Positions 8,515-17,395 of a stretch of DNA of 44,796 bases are shown piece by piece. The notes below the pieces were generated by a model that was not told the origin of the DNA, searched no databases, and saw only the letters and a list, made by a program, of their open reading frames with translations. The stretch spans positions 1-44,796 of the IMG/VR virus record IMGVR_UViG_3300024955_000047; one strand, 5' to 3'. Source of the stretch: a virus. Both the position numbers and the translations under genes were made by a program. Positions within the stretch are counted from its first letter, which is position 1. The number at the start of each line of letters is the position of its first letter.

Positions 8515-8922
8515 TCAGCCCCTTGTCGCTTCCCAGATATTGAAGTGCATCGTGAACTGGTCGTCCGTGATGGTGGAGCCGGCCCGGCCGCGCTGGCCGT
8601 CGTTCGCGATGAGGCCTTCAGAGCCCAGAGCTGTTTCCAGCGTGCCGATTTGGGTAAAGGTCAGCGTGATGTTGGCGTTCGAGTTCAGTAGCCCCTGCAC
8701 GTATGCGGAGTCGGACGAACCCGGGTTGAGGTAGACGTTCACCTCCCGGCCCGGGTTTTGGCGGTCCATGCGGCAGGCGTTCCCGCCCTGCCCCCGGCGC
8801 AACTGGCTGCGGGCGTCGATCGGCGCGTCCGTGTAGGGGGTAGCGGTTTCGCCCCAGTCCTGGATCTGCCGGCCATTGATGGTGACGACGGTCAGGTCGT
8901 TCGAGAAATTACTCAGGCTCAT
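8515..8922 (-). CDS. Tail tube protein (DUF3277)
   Basis: 135 residues. Members of DUF3277 form the inner tail tube in Bcep781-like myoviruses and always follow a DUF3383 sheath gene, as here. Visible family marks are NGRQIQDWGE near residue 15 and a polar, beta-rich body. It is followed after 3 bases by the chaperone. Confidence 0.85.
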   Translation of the reverse strand: MSLSNFSNDLTVVTINGRQIQDWGETATPYTDAPIDARSQLRRGQGGNACRMDRQNPGREVNVYLNPGSSDSAYVQGLLNSNANITLTFTQIGTLETALGSEGLIANDGQRGRAGSTITDDQFTMHFNIWEATRG

Positions 8923-8932
8923 GGGTCACCTA

Positions 8933-10075
8933 TCAATAAACGTCGAGGTCGGCTTCAACGATGTGGATTGCGCCGGCGCGGAACAGGCGAATGCGGAGTG
9001 GTGCGGACTTGCGGGCGCTGCGATCAGCGTCCGACAGGTCGAGGATGTCCTCGGGCTTGGTTAGGATCTCGAAACCTGCGGTGTACTTCTCGAGACCGTC
9101 GTCCGGGTCGGTATAGTTGCGCGGGCCGAGGTAGCCATTGCTGATGAACTGTTGCATGGTCGCCCGTGCGGCGCCGATCAAGACGGCCTGTCCCACAGGG
9201 GTTTGTGCGAGCTTAGTGACCTGCTTGCCGAGCGTGTTGTAGAGCGATGTGGTCAGGAAGTTGATGCAGGCCGCCAGATTGACCACGTCATCAATAAACT
9301 CGCCGTATGCGCTGTGCGTCAGTGTGTTCAGCCAGCGACCCGAATCTGTCGAGCCTTGGTTGTCCACGACCGTGTAGAAGACAGCCTTCTTCTTGTCGCT
9401 CTGCATGGCCGAGTAAGCGGTTCCGTCCAGCGACTCTGCGGTAACCCCGGGAGACTTCTTCAGTTCGCCCGTAATAGTCGAACGGTCAGCGCTGTAGTTC
9501 ACTGCGGCGAAGTGCTTGGCTAGCGCATTGCCTGAATAGGCATCCGTGGCGTGGCACGGGGTGGCGCTGAATCGGAAACCACCGGCAGTCAAGAGGGAGG
9601 CGATATCGTCAGTATCAGCGGGATCTCTGATTTCAGCGGCTGACGCGCCAGTCTGGTTGTTCATGTTGAACGAGGAGTTATCCTCGCACCACTGAGCGAT
9701 CAACTGAGCCTTTGCCTTGTCGGCATAGATCGGGGCGGTCCAAAACGTCCAGAACCACCAGAGCTTATTCCTGCCCTTGTTCATCGTTGCAGTAATGGTG
9801 GCATCAGCAGTGGCAGCGCCGTAAACCTTAAGTTCGCGGGTTGCCGGCGTGCCGCCAAGCCAGCGCTGAGCCGCCTTGTACGTCTCAGTGGTGTCGGCGA
9901 AGTCTTCAGACAGCGCGACCAGCGTGAAGTACGTCCGGTACGTGTCCACGGCAAAGCCGACGGGCAATTCGTCTTCAGGGGCGAACAGCATGGCGCTGGC
10001 AAAGTTTGCATTGCCCAGGCCTGCCGGGCTGATCCGGGCATTAATCCGGATGATGTTGGTAGCTGGATAGCTCAC
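8933..10075 (-). CDS. Contractile tail sheath protein (DUF3383)
   Basis: 380 residues, full length for DUF3383 sheath proteins, which form the contractile outer tail. It opens with SYPATNIIRINARISPAG and has the LVALSEDFADTTETYKAAQRW segment near residue 50. It uses a GTG start at 10075 preceded by GGAG about 9 bases upstream. Presence of this gene and the adjacent tube gene is the main proof that the phage is a myovirus. Confidence 0.9.
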   Translation of the reverse strand: MSYPATNIIRINARISPAGLGNANFASAMLFAPEDELPVGFAVDTYRTYFTLVALSEDFADTTETYKAAQRWLGGTPATRELKVYGAATADATITATMNKGRNKLWWFWTFWTAPIYADKAKAQLIAQWCEDNSSFNMNNQTGASAAEIRDPADTDDIASLLTAGGFRFSATPCHATDAYSGNALAKHFAAVNYSADRSTITGELKKSPGVTAESLDGTAYSAMQSDKKKAVFYTVVDNQGSTDSGRWLNTLTHSAYGEFIDDVVNLAACINFLTTSLYNTLGKQVTKLAQTPVGQAVLIGAARATMQQFISNGYLGPRNYTDPDDGLEKYTAGFEILTKPEDILDLSDADRSARKSAPLRIRLFRAGAIHIVEADLDVY

Positions 10076-10093
10076 TGTGCTAGCTCCAATGGT

Positions 10094-10639
10094 TTATGTG
10101 GGGATGACTTCCACGGTGAAAGTCTCAATGACCCGCGCTTTTTCGTCCTGGAATGCCACTTCGGCGCTCAGGATGTTGTTGATAGCCGGAAGGCTGCTGG
10201 TCTCGTACATCAGGCGGATGGTGATCTGCGCCCGCTGCTCGAAGTTGGCCGACTGAAGGCTGGTGAGGTTGTTCACTGCATCCGTGCTGTTCCAGCCGAT
10301 CTTGGCCCTGAAAAGCATCATGCTCACATCGGGGCGCTTATTGGCCTGCTTCAGTCGCTCGGCGTACATCAGCGCCTCGCCGCGATAGAAGTTGATGCTT
10401 GCCGAGCACATGATCTGCGCTCGCACATCGACCTCCACCTGATCGCCTGGGATGTCGCGCGACACGATGTTGGCCTGGCCGCGCTCACTGATGGACTGCC
10501 TGGGCGTGATCGTTGCGTATGCGCCCTTGGGCGCCGGCATGCTGCCTGGCCCGACCTGATCCGCAAGGATGCACTCAGGCACGCCGGTCGCCAGCATCAC
10601 AATAGGGCGCAGCTTCTTGAACAGTTCTTCGTTAGTCAT
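10094..10639 (-). CDS. Neck/tail terminator-like protein
   Basis: 181 residues starting MTNEELFKKLRPIVMLATGV. Its place just before the sheath gene and its general pattern match the neck terminator (gp12-like) family called LIC_12616 in annotation sets. It would cap the tail tube where it meets the connector. The stop of the preceding gene overlaps its start by 4 bases. Confidence 0.7.
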   Translation of the reverse strand: MTNEELFKKLRPIVMLATGVPECILADQVGPGSMPAPKGAYATITPRQSISERGQANIVSRDIPGDQVEVDVRAQIMCSASINFYRGEALMYAERLKQANKRPDVSMMLFRAKIGWNSTDAVNNLTSLQSANFEQRAQITIRLMYETSSLPAINNILSAEVAFQDEKARVIETFTVEVIPT

Positions 10640-11007
10640 GCTGGGCCGCCTGACTGATCGTCGATGCGCATAACGATGACCTTGCAGTAGTTCCGCCAGT
10701 ACCTGTTGTCACACTTGGTGGCCTTCCACTGCTGCCCTAGGAACTCCCAGGTGCCGGTCTGGTCGATCAACTGCATCTCGCCCTGGTTGATGTAGATGCG
10801 GCGCACGTCGGTGATCCGCTCGCCACCCTGACGGATGAAGTCGATCTCCCTGTCGCTGGCCTGCTGGATATTAACGATGTAGGGCTTGGTCTCGGTCGCG
10901 CCGGGAACCCATATCCCTTCTACCCACTGGCCATCTACCGATACGGTACGGCTCGCAGCGACACTGACGAACACGTCGTCAATGTGGCCTTCCATGCTCA
11001 GGCTCAT
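10636..11007 (-). CDS. Putative head-tail connector/neck protein
   Basis: 123 residues (MSLSMEGHIDDVFVSVAASR at the start), overlapping both neighbours by 4 bases. It lies among the neck genes (DUF4054, gp10-like, terminator), and its size suits a head-closure protein. No clear family motif is visible, so the role is from position only. Confidence 0.6.
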   Translation of the reverse strand: MSLSMEGHIDDVFVSVAASRTVSVDGQWVEGIWVPGATETKPYIVNIQQASDREIDFIRQGGERITDVRRIYINQGEMQLIDQTGTWEFLGQQWKATKCDNRYWRNYCKVIVMRIDDQSGGPA

Positions 11008-11603
11008 TCCAAGCCCTCCGTCACGGGACCGATAGAAACTTTGTGGGTGACCGACTGGCGCATCGCGCCGGAGTCGATAAGCGGGTTGCTGCTGCCTTTC
11101 TTGCGGATGGTCGATGCGGCGTTGGGCGGCGTCTTCAGGTCAGTCATGTAGACCTTCACTTTGCCTACGGCCACCGCGCCGACGGCCTCAAGGATCTGGT
11201 CCATCGACTGCCCGGCCTCCATGCCGTCTTGGATGGTCAGCAGCACTTCAGGCGTGGCGCTTGCAACGCCAGGCTCAAGCCACTCCCTTGCCGGGATATC
11301 GATGTTGTGCGGCTGGGTTACGCCCAATTCCATATAGCCCGCACCCTTCTTCAGGAAGCGGACCTCGTCACGGTCGGCGGCGGCCTTGCTGGCGTATCCG
11401 TAGGACGTGCCGCCAGGGTGCTTGATTGTCGCGCCAAAGTTGAGCATCGCACCAAGGCCAGCCATGGTCAGGTCGCCCGACTCAACATTACCGGCCTCTT
11501 CATGGATGCCGACCGTCACCACCTTGTCGGACCGAAGCGCGGCGAGCTCTTTCGACAGCTCGTCCTGCAGCTCCTGGAAGCCGATCAGCTCAAGATTGAT
11601 CAT
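11004..11603 (-). CDS. HK97 gp10-like head-tail joining protein
   Basis: 199 residues. The motif VTVGIHEEAGN near residue 30, the NFGATIKHPGG stretch and IPAREWLEPG near residue 100, with a C-terminal LIDSGAMRQSVTHKV, are the usual marks of gp10/neck-type proteins that join the connector to the tail. It starts right at the stop of the DUF4054 gene. Confidence 0.75.
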   Translation of the reverse strand: MINLELIGFQELQDELSKELAALRSDKVVTVGIHEEAGNVESGDLTMAGLGAMLNFGATIKHPGGTSYGYASKAAADRDEVRFLKKGAGYMELGVTQPHNIDIPAREWLEPGVASATPEVLLTIQDGMEAGQSMDQILEAVGAVAVGKVKVYMTDLKTPPNAASTIRKKGSSNPLIDSGAMRQSVTHKVSIGPVTEGLE

Positions 11604-12023
11604 CTAAACCACCTTGGCGCCAATCCCGGCGCGCTTTTTCAGCCGGTAGAACTGCTGGCCGAAGTTGGTGTAGGTCAGCCAGTCGGTGCCCGCGTCCATC
11701 ATCTGCGGCACGCGGTAGGCGATCGATTCGTCACCGACCGACTTCTGGGCCACGTTCAGGCGCGCATCGGAGCCGGGGGCCGCCGTGGAGCCAAGGGTGG
11801 AAAAGTTGGTCGCCAGCCAGTGGGCGGCGAAGTACTGCATGCCGCGCCACTTGAAGTTGTCGCAGGTCAGCTCCAGCGCACCCCACCGGCCTGAGCCGGT
11901 CTCGGTGCCAGCCTCGCAAAGGGCCTCGACGATGTACTCGTCGGGCCACTTCACTGGATCGATGAACGCCTTCATCAGGGGATTGCTGCGGAAAGCCGCA
12001 ATCATCTCAGGGGTGATTATCAT
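11604..12023 (-). CDS. DUF4054 head-tail connector protein
   Basis: 139 residues starting MIITPEMIAAFRSNPLMKAF. DUF4054 proteins are adaptor-like connector subunits next to capsid genes. I chose the ATG at 12023 because GGAGAG lies 4 bases upstream; a longer frame to 12134 has no such signal and adds non-conserved sequence. The motif WRGMQYFAAHWLATNF is typical of the family. Confidence 0.8.
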   Translation of the reverse strand: MIITPEMIAAFRSNPLMKAFIDPVKWPDEYIVEALCEAGTETGSGRWGALELTCDNFKWRGMQYFAAHWLATNFSTLGSTAAPGSDARLNVAQKSVGDESIAYRVPQMMDAGTDWLTYTNFGQQFYRLKKRAGIGAKVV

Positions 12024-12066
12024 GGGCTCTCCAGCTATGAATGGTTGGGCGCTAGGCGCCCGGGTA

Positions 12067-12396
12067 TTACTCGGTCTTGGCAGCCTTGGCGATTTCTTCC
12101 AAAAGGCGTGCCTTGCCCCAGGTCTTGTTGACACTTACGCCGGCGCGGCCAGCCCGCTCGCGCAGATCCTCGATGCTTTCTTCGCCGCCGTCTTCGTCTT
12201 CGCTTTCCAGCTCATCGGCGCCAACGCGGCGCAGGTCACCGTTTTTCAGCAGAGCTTTGACGAAATCGATCTTCGCCACGGCATCCGGCACTTCGACCGC
12301 GGGGTTTTCGCCCGGCAGGATCGGGTAGCTGGTCTCTTTTTCGCCGACCAGATGGTTGATGGTGATCAGTCGTGCTGCTTCGTTCTTCAGGAACAT
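12067..12396 (-). CDS. Hypothetical structural-region protein with C-terminal HeH/SAP-like segment
   Basis: 109 residues from the ATG at 12396, chosen because GGCGAGG precedes it. A very acidic linker (ESEDEDGGEES, about 67-77) leads to a C-terminal LRERAGRAGVSVNKTWGKAR segment with the look of a small helix-extended-helix (HeH/SAP/Rho-N) nucleic acid-binding fold. Small proteins of this kind often follow the capsid gene in phages. Role unknown. Confidence 0.65.
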   Translation of the reverse strand: MFLKNEAARLITINHLVGEKETSYPILPGENPAVEVPDAVAKIDFVKALLKNGDLRRVGADELESEDEDGGEESIEDLRERAGRAGVSVNKTWGKARLLEEIAKAAKTE

Positions 12397-12464
12397 GTCG
12401 AATCCTCGCCCGGAATCATTGGCCGCCGCCCCGGGCATAGCGGAAGCGGCCACGGATCGGCTGG

Positions 12465-13493
12465 TTAGAACTGGTCGCGGTACGCGCCAGAGAACGGGTA
12501 GCGGAATTCAACGCCGCTGATCTTGTACTCGCACGGCACGTTGACCTTCAGATTCCACATCTGGGGAGCCAGGGAGCGCCATGGGATCGGAACCTGCATG
12601 CCCAGGTTCTCGTCGTTCAGCTCGTAAGCGACGATGCGATCCTTGCTGCCGTTGGATACGCCGGCGGCGGCCAGTTGGGCAGCGGACAGTTGCAGGCGGC
12701 TGAAGATGTTGATCGGGCGACCGGTCAGCGCGGTGTACTGGTTGTTGGTGCGGAAGTATTCCAGCATCGTCTTGTCGGTGATGGTGCCCATTCGCTTGTT
12801 CGAGATGAACGCGAAGCGGGCAGCATCCAGGATGATCGTGTCGGGGACGTGAACGGTGGCCGAGTTGATGTAGACATCAACCAGGATCTTGTTCAGGTCG
12901 GCGACGATCTGGTCACCGGTGGTCGCGGCGTTGTACCAATCCAGGGTGGAGTTCGACAGCGCCAGGTTCGGGTTGTTGAACAGGCCGGTCATGCCGCGAG
13001 CCACATCACCGAAGTAGGCCACACGCTGGGTGTGCTCCTGGGCGCCACGGAAAGCCAGCTTGGCTTTGGAGCTGTCCAGCGGGATGCGCAGTTGTTGCGA
13101 TTTGCGCAGCTCGTCCAGGCTGTAGCTGTACTTGTTGCCCGCGTAACCGATCGGCACGGACGACTTGTTGGCCGACAGGGTTACGTCCGGCAGGTCGTCA
13201 GCACTGGCGCCGATGAACTTGCCCAGGGTCACGCCGTCGTAGCTGATGTAATTCCACTCATCGACCCACTCAGGGAGCGAGGTGTCGACCGGGATCAGCT
13301 CGTCGTAGTTGATGGCGGCGTACTTGGCCTCGTAGATACGAGCTTCCAGGTTCGCCAACTGGCTGATGTAGAACGCCAGGCCGTCGTCGAGGGTCGGCAG
13401 ACCGTCGTTGAAGGTCACTTGGTAAGCATCGCGGCCAATCTGGTGCGCAATAGCGGCATCGATGGCTACGACGATTTTTTTAAGCTGGGTCAT
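12465..13493 (-). CDS. Major capsid protein (DUF2184)
   Basis: 342 residues. The sequence fits the DUF2184 major capsid family of HK97-like fold: a long N-terminal helical region, then IPVDTSLPEWVDEWNYISYD near residue 66 and a C-terminal ISGVEFRYPFSGAYRDQF. It lies between cement and connector genes. It should be the most abundant structural protein, and GAC/CTG-rich, highly biased codon use here fits that. Confidence 0.9.
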   Translation of the reverse strand: MTQLKKIVVAIDAAIAHQIGRDAYQVTFNDGLPTLDDGLAFYISQLANLEARIYEAKYAAINYDELIPVDTSLPEWVDEWNYISYDGVTLGKFIGASADDLPDVTLSANKSSVPIGYAGNKYSYSLDELRKSQQLRIPLDSSKAKLAFRGAQEHTQRVAYFGDVARGMTGLFNNPNLALSNSTLDWYNAATTGDQIVADLNKILVDVYINSATVHVPDTIILDAARFAFISNKRMGTITDKTMLEYFRTNNQYTALTGRPINIFSRLQLSAAQLAAAGVSNGSKDRIVAYELNDENLGMQVPIPWRSLAPQMWNLKVNVPCEYKISGVEFRYPFSGAYRDQF

Positions 13494-13498
13494 GTCGA

Positions 13499-13993
13499 TT
13501 AGCCCCCGATCTTCAGAGAAATTTTAGCCAGCGCGCCGGCGCCGGCGGAGCTGACCCATTTGGCGTTCGGGATCAGAACAGCCAGGGTTGCAGCAGCGCC
13601 GACCACGTTCGAGAACTGGCCCTGATTGGTGCCGGTGCCGTCGCCGATTACCAGATACACCGGGTCGTCCTTGGAAACCGCTACACGAGCGGTCACCCAG
13701 ACAGGCGCTACGGTCTCGACCGACATATCGCGCTTGGCGACTGCGCCGACCACATCGGTAGCGGTGTAGGCGCGGTTCAGTTCGCGCTTAACGATGCCGA
13801 TGAACTGGGCCGCCGTGGAGCCGGCCACAGGCAGCTTGGCGCCGTCGTCACCATCGCTAACGACACCCAGGCCGAACGCGATGTTCACAGTGCCCTTGTT
13901 GACTTTGGAGACGGCGTTGGACAGTTCGCCGTCGGCGACCATACCTGCGTAAGCGACGCCGTGATTGAGTGCGTTACCACCTTGAACAGACAT
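13499..13993 (-). CDS. Capsid cement/decoration protein (Gp24-like)
   Basis: 164 residues, small and beta-rich with many Val, Gly and Ala, of the structural cement protein family found just before DUF2184 capsid genes. Such proteins trimerise on the capsid surface and stabilise it after DNA packaging. It has a good start two bases after the upstream protease/scaffold stop. Confidence 0.75.
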   Translation of the reverse strand: MSVQGGNALNHGVAYAGMVADGELSNAVSKVNKGTVNIAFGLGVVSDGDDGAKLPVAGSTAAQFIGIVKRELNRAYTATDVVGAVAKRDMSVETVAPVWVTARVAVSKDDPVYLVIGDGTGTNQGQFSNVVGAAATLAVLIPNAKWVSSAGAGALAKISLKIGG

Positions 13994-13995
13994 GG

Positions 13996-14598
13996 TCAGG
14001 CTCCTTTCTGGGGTTGTTTGTGGGCGCCCGACAGCTTCTGCTTGTGCTGCTGGTATGGGGTCGGCGCGGCGTCAGTGGTCGCCGGGGCGGCTGCGCCATC
14101 CTTGGCCAACTGCACGAACTGGGCGAAGAGCGCGGCAGTGTCGCCAGTGGCGGCCTTGGTCTTCTTCTTGCCTTCTTCGTCCATGTCGTCTTCGTCAGGC
14201 TCGTTCTCAGCCTCGGCGTCGAAGGCGTACTCGACATAACCGGCAGACTTGTCGCCCCACGCCATTTTCGGACGCTTGATGGCCAGCGCGGCGCGCTTGA
14301 TCTCGATCACGTCGAGGCTGTCGCAGGTGAACGAGTCGCCGGCGATCTTGCGGGCCTGGGCCTGAGTGCTGCCGATCAGGACGACGCGAGCGTTGATTGC
14401 CTCGTCGCCAGAAGCCTTGCGGGCCTCGGCCAGATCTTCGGCTGCCTTGTCAGCGGTTGCCTGGGCCTTATCAGCCTTGGATTCCGCATCAGTGGCGCGC
14501 TTCAGCAATCGGTCGAACGAGTCGGCGACCACTTGGGCGTTCGCAGGATCAGCAACATCAACGCTGCGCCCGCTATCGGTGGTGATAAGTACAGGCAT
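13996..14598 (-). CDS. Nested scaffold protein from in-frame internal start
   Basis: The codon for Met188 of the protease lies 7 bases after AGGAGG (plus strand 14606-14611), the strongest Shine-Dalgarno in the region. The product would be 200 residues: a short N-terminal part (MPVLITTDSGRSVDVADPAN), a coiled coil and an acidic tail, which is a scaffold layout. This copies the C/Nu3 arrangement of lambda, where the scaffold is made from inside the protease gene. Confidence 0.7.
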   Translation of the reverse strand: MPVLITTDSGRSVDVADPANAQVVADSFDRLLKRATDAESKADKAQATADKAAEDLAEARKASGDEAINARVVLIGSTQAQARKIAGDSFTCDSLDVIEIKRAALAIKRPKMAWGDKSAGYVEYAFDAEAENEPDEDDMDEEGKKKTKAATGDTAALFAQFVQLAKDGAAAPATTDAAPTPYQQHKQKLSGAHKQPQKGA

Positions 14599-15159
14599 TG
14601 TGTTGCCTCCTGGGTTGTGGTCGAAGACGCGAGCGATGCCGCCCGCCCTCGCTTTGGTTACCACCGCTTGGTGGTTGATGATGATGTTGCGCTGGGTGTA
14701 CTCGTAGTCCTGGCCGTCGGCAGTGGTACCGGGGCCGTGGACGTATTCAGCGGTGTAGCCGGCGGAGAGCTCGCACTTTCCGGCGTTGATGTCGTCGATG
14801 GTCTTCTGATCCTTGATGATCAGATCGCAGACAACGAAATCCCCGTCTCGCCGGCCGGTCCCGCGGACCTCGCCAACCGAGACGGCCTTGTAGTTCTTCG
14901 ACGTGACCAGCTCTTTGGGATGATCATTCGTGACCGTCGCGCCGTCGTAGGTGCCCAGGGAAGCGTCGTTGAACACCTCTTCTTCCGGCCGGTACACGCG
15001 GACAATGCGATTCGGGTCACCGTCGAGGCCAAGCTCGCGAGCCAGGTATTCCTGAATCCCTGTGCGGGCAACCCTGCCCGGAACCTTGAGGAACCCCTCG
15101 TCTGTGTACTCTCGCTGGGTAATGCGATACCCGGCCCGGTCGAAAACCGTGCATTTCAT
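13996..15159 (-). CDS. Prohead protease (DUF2213) with C-terminal scaffold
   Basis: 387 residues. Residues 1-180 form a DUF2213 domain with a putative His80 (NDHP) and Ser132 (LSAGY) catalytic pair and a further His163, as in HK97-type prohead proteases. Residues from about 215 to 250 are a coiled coil (KADKAQATADKAAEDLAEAR), followed by an acidic stretch near 335-350, the features of a scaffold. An internal ATG at 14598 with a perfect AGGAGG would give the scaffold alone. Position before cement and capsid genes fits both roles. Confidence 0.85.
   Translation of the reverse strand: MKCTVFDRAGYRITQREYTDEGFLKVPGRVARTGIQEYLARELGLDGDPNRIVRVYRPEEEVFNDASLGTYDGATVTNDHPKELVTSKNYKAVSVGEVRGTGRRDGDFVVCDLIIKDQKTIDDINAGKCELSAGYTAEYVHGPGTTADGQDYEYTQRNIIINHQAVVTKARAGGIARVFDHNPGGNTMPVLITTDSGRSVDVADPANAQVVADSFDRLLKRATDAESKADKAQATADKAAEDLAEARKASGDEAINARVVLIGSTQAQARKIAGDSFTCDSLDVIEIKRAALAIKRPKMAWGDKSAGYVEYAFDAEAENEPDEDDMDEEGKKKTKAATGDTAALFAQFVQLAKDGAAAPATTDAAPTPYQQHKQKLSGAHKQPQKGA
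14606..14611 (-). promoter_or_regulatory. Internal ribosome binding site for the nested scaffold
   Basis: AGGAGG on the minus strand, 7 bases before an in-frame ATG at 14598, within the protease gene. It changes the reading of the gene from one product to two. Confidence 0.75.
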
Positions 15160-15184
15160 GTTGCGGCCTCGCGGGATGGATGAA

Positions 15185-16006
15185 TTAGCGAAGAACGCCA
15201 GGCGCTGTGCGGCCTGCGTCTTGGTTGGCCTTGACCTCGCGGGCGCTCACTGGGCGCGCAATGCATCGGCAGGAATAGTCAGAGCCAGGCTTGATCGGAA
15301 CGCCCTTGTCGCTCAACGGCAGGTTGTCCCAGCGGTAGATACCTTTGCCGTATGCGGTGACCTTCTCGTCGATGACCCGGTGTCGGTGACGAACGCGGCT
15401 GTCGTCTGAGTCTACCCATTTAAAGAATTCAAAGCCGGCGCCCTTCTGCTGCTTCTCGGCCAGTTCGCCTTGAATCTTCGATGTCTGGTCGCGGGCGATC
15501 ATCTTGGCGCGGCGCTGCGTCACGCCGAACTGCTCCTGCAACGCCTTCTCGATGTAGCCAGGCCGCATGCCGGAGCGCATGTTCGCCATTACCAGCGTCT
15601 GCACCTCTTCCAGGTACTTAGCGGGGATGGATTTGATCAGTTGGGCGTTCTGTTGGGCCGAGGCCTTCAGGTAGTCCTGCATGACGCTGTTGCCGCTGTA
15701 CACGTCGATGCCGGCCGACTTCTTCAGGTCGCGCTCGGACTTCTTGAGCGATGACTGAACGAACTCGCCGGCGATACGCGCACCGGCGGCCTGAACCGTC
15801 GGTGACGACCAGCGACTCACCAGAGTGGATATGGCGTTGATGATCAGGTCAGACCATGCGTCAGTCGTGACAACCGCGTCCTGCGTGTACTCCGGCGCGA
15901 GCTGGCGAACCAGCGGCATCACCTCCTTGGCGATGTCCGCTTTGATCTGCTTGACCAGCCGCTGCAGCTTGGCGTTGTACTGGATGCCGATCATGCTCAT
16001 GGTCAT
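15185..16006 (-). CDS. Mu F-like minor head morphogenesis protein
   Basis: 273 residues. The C-terminal half has the family core: ARDQTSKIQGELAEKQQ, WVDSDDSRVRHRHR and PGSDYSCRCIARPV, including the conserved DSRVR-H and SCRC motifs of phage Mu gpF-like proteins. These minor head proteins are bound to the portal and enter the capsid. Start overlaps the portal stop by 4 bases (ATGA); another Met three codons later is possible. Confidence 0.88.
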   Translation of the reverse strand: MTMSMIGIQYNAKLQRLVKQIKADIAKEVMPLVRQLAPEYTQDAVVTTDAWSDLIINAISTLVSRWSSPTVQAAGARIAGEFVQSSLKKSERDLKKSAGIDVYSGNSVMQDYLKASAQQNAQLIKSIPAKYLEEVQTLVMANMRSGMRPGYIEKALQEQFGVTQRRAKMIARDQTSKIQGELAEKQQKGAGFEFFKWVDSDDSRVRHRHRVIDEKVTAYGKGIYRWDNLPLSDKGVPIKPGSDYSCRCIARPVSAREVKANQDAGRTAPGVLR

Positions 16007-17379
16007 TCAACCTTGTCGTCGTCATCCACCGGGTCATTGAACATCGTCAGATCCTCGTCCTCTTCCAGCGCGGCGATCTTCTCGTCGTCGAACTGGTAGA
16101 GCTCTTCGGCCTGCAGGCGGCGCTGAATCTGGCTGGTGGTCACAACCCCGCCGTCCTTGTAGAGCATGTCGGTCTCGGCCTTGGCCTTGTTCGCAGCAGC
16201 GATCTGCACCGCATCGGGCTGCTTGAACGGGTTCCAGACGTAGTTGAAGTCGTCGAGCCAGTGGCCCGTGGCCGAGCGCACCATCACCTCGTCGAGCTGG
16301 CGCAGGCCCGGGTCAATCTGGGTCAGGCGCCGCGATGAGAGGTGGTTGTAGTAGTTGGTGTCGTCGCCCTGGCCATCGTTGCCCAGGCCCTTGGCCGACT
16401 CGCCGAACAGGCGCGTTACCGGGATGCCAGCGGCACCGGCGATCCATGTCATGAGCAGGTCAAGAACCGGCGCCACCCCGGAAAGGTCCAGGGTCTTGCG
16501 GTCGTAGGTCTCTTCGTCATCCAGCAGCGCCAGGTTGATCGAGGACTTCATCATGCTGAACAGGGCGTAGCGCGCCGTGATGGCGTCATCCTGATCGCTG
16601 GCCAGCTCATCCGAGAGTCCGACACGCTTGATGATGTCTACGTTCGCTTCCTGCATCAGCTCTGCAATGCCGTCCTTGCTGGCGACCATGTCCATCACGT
16701 CGTCGAGGCACTTGCGCAGCTCTGAGTCACCCCAGCCCTGCGTCTGCGCGCGCTGGCGACGTGGCAACTTGGCACCAGCGAACCGGGCGAAGTGCGTCCA
16801 GTGGATCATCTGGGCGCCGGCGGCGATGGTGTAGAACTCAGGCTGCAAGTAGTTCGCGGCCAGGATGTTGGTCTGGTTCAGGTCCATCGCCGTCATGTCG
16901 AAGCGGTCGATGACGAGCAGGCGGTACAGGTCGCCCTTCTTGATCTTCTCCGGCTTTAGCGGCTTGGTCAGGTCCTGGTTGGTCAGCATGAGGATGCCAG
17001 CGCCACCGTACAGGCGCGCCCAGCTTGTAGCCTCGCTCACCATGGCCGGCAGTTGCAGGCGGTCTTCCTCGGCTCGGATCACGTCCGCATCGTCGCACTT
17101 TAGGGTGCGCCACTCGCGGGTCATGTCCTCGGCTGGGTAGTCAACGATCGCCCTGGCAAGCCAACTTGTTTGATATGCAGCATCCAGCTGCTGGAAGTCG
17201 TTCAGGAAACCATATTGGAACTGGTTGTGTGAGCGCTTGGCCTTCTGCGTGCCCAGGCCGGACACGACGTTCACCAGGCCGTCACTCGACGACTTGATCT
17301 GCGCCTCGTACTTCTGAGCGGCCCGAACAAGGGCTTTGCCCAGCTTTTTGTCTGCTGGCACTAAGCCCTTCTTGCTCAT
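16003..17379 (-). CDS. Portal protein (DUF1073 family)
   Basis: 458 residues. This matches the DUF1073 portal family (PF06381), with ARAIVDYPAEDMTREWRTL near residue 75 and an ARLYGGAGILML segment. Portals form the dodecameric gate through which terminase pumps DNA. The family name is sometimes shared with the anti-CBASS Acb1 N-terminal region, but nothing here suggests that activity. Placed between terminase and Mu F-like genes. Confidence 0.85.
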   Translation of the reverse strand: MSKKGLVPADKKLGKALVRAAQKYEAQIKSSSDGLVNVVSGLGTQKAKRSHNQFQYGFLNDFQQLDAAYQTSWLARAIVDYPAEDMTREWRTLKCDDADVIRAEEDRLQLPAMVSEATSWARLYGGAGILMLTNQDLTKPLKPEKIKKGDLYRLLVIDRFDMTAMDLNQTNILAANYLQPEFYTIAAGAQMIHWTHFARFAGAKLPRRQRAQTQGWGDSELRKCLDDVMDMVASKDGIAELMQEANVDIIKRVGLSDELASDQDDAITARYALFSMMKSSINLALLDDEETYDRKTLDLSGVAPVLDLLMTWIAGAAGIPVTRLFGESAKGLGNDGQGDDTNYYNHLSSRRLTQIDPGLRQLDEVMVRSATGHWLDDFNYVWNPFKQPDAVQIAAANKAKAETDMLYKDGGVVTTSQIQRRLQAEELYQFDDEKIAALEEDEDLTMFNDPVDDDDKVE

Positions 17380-17395
17380 GGGGTCACCGAATTGG

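Noticed and set aside
13969-15183. 404-residue open frame on the plus strand
   Set aside because: Antisense shadow of the protease/scaffold and adjoining genes; the minus-strand reading has family motifs and a proper operon.
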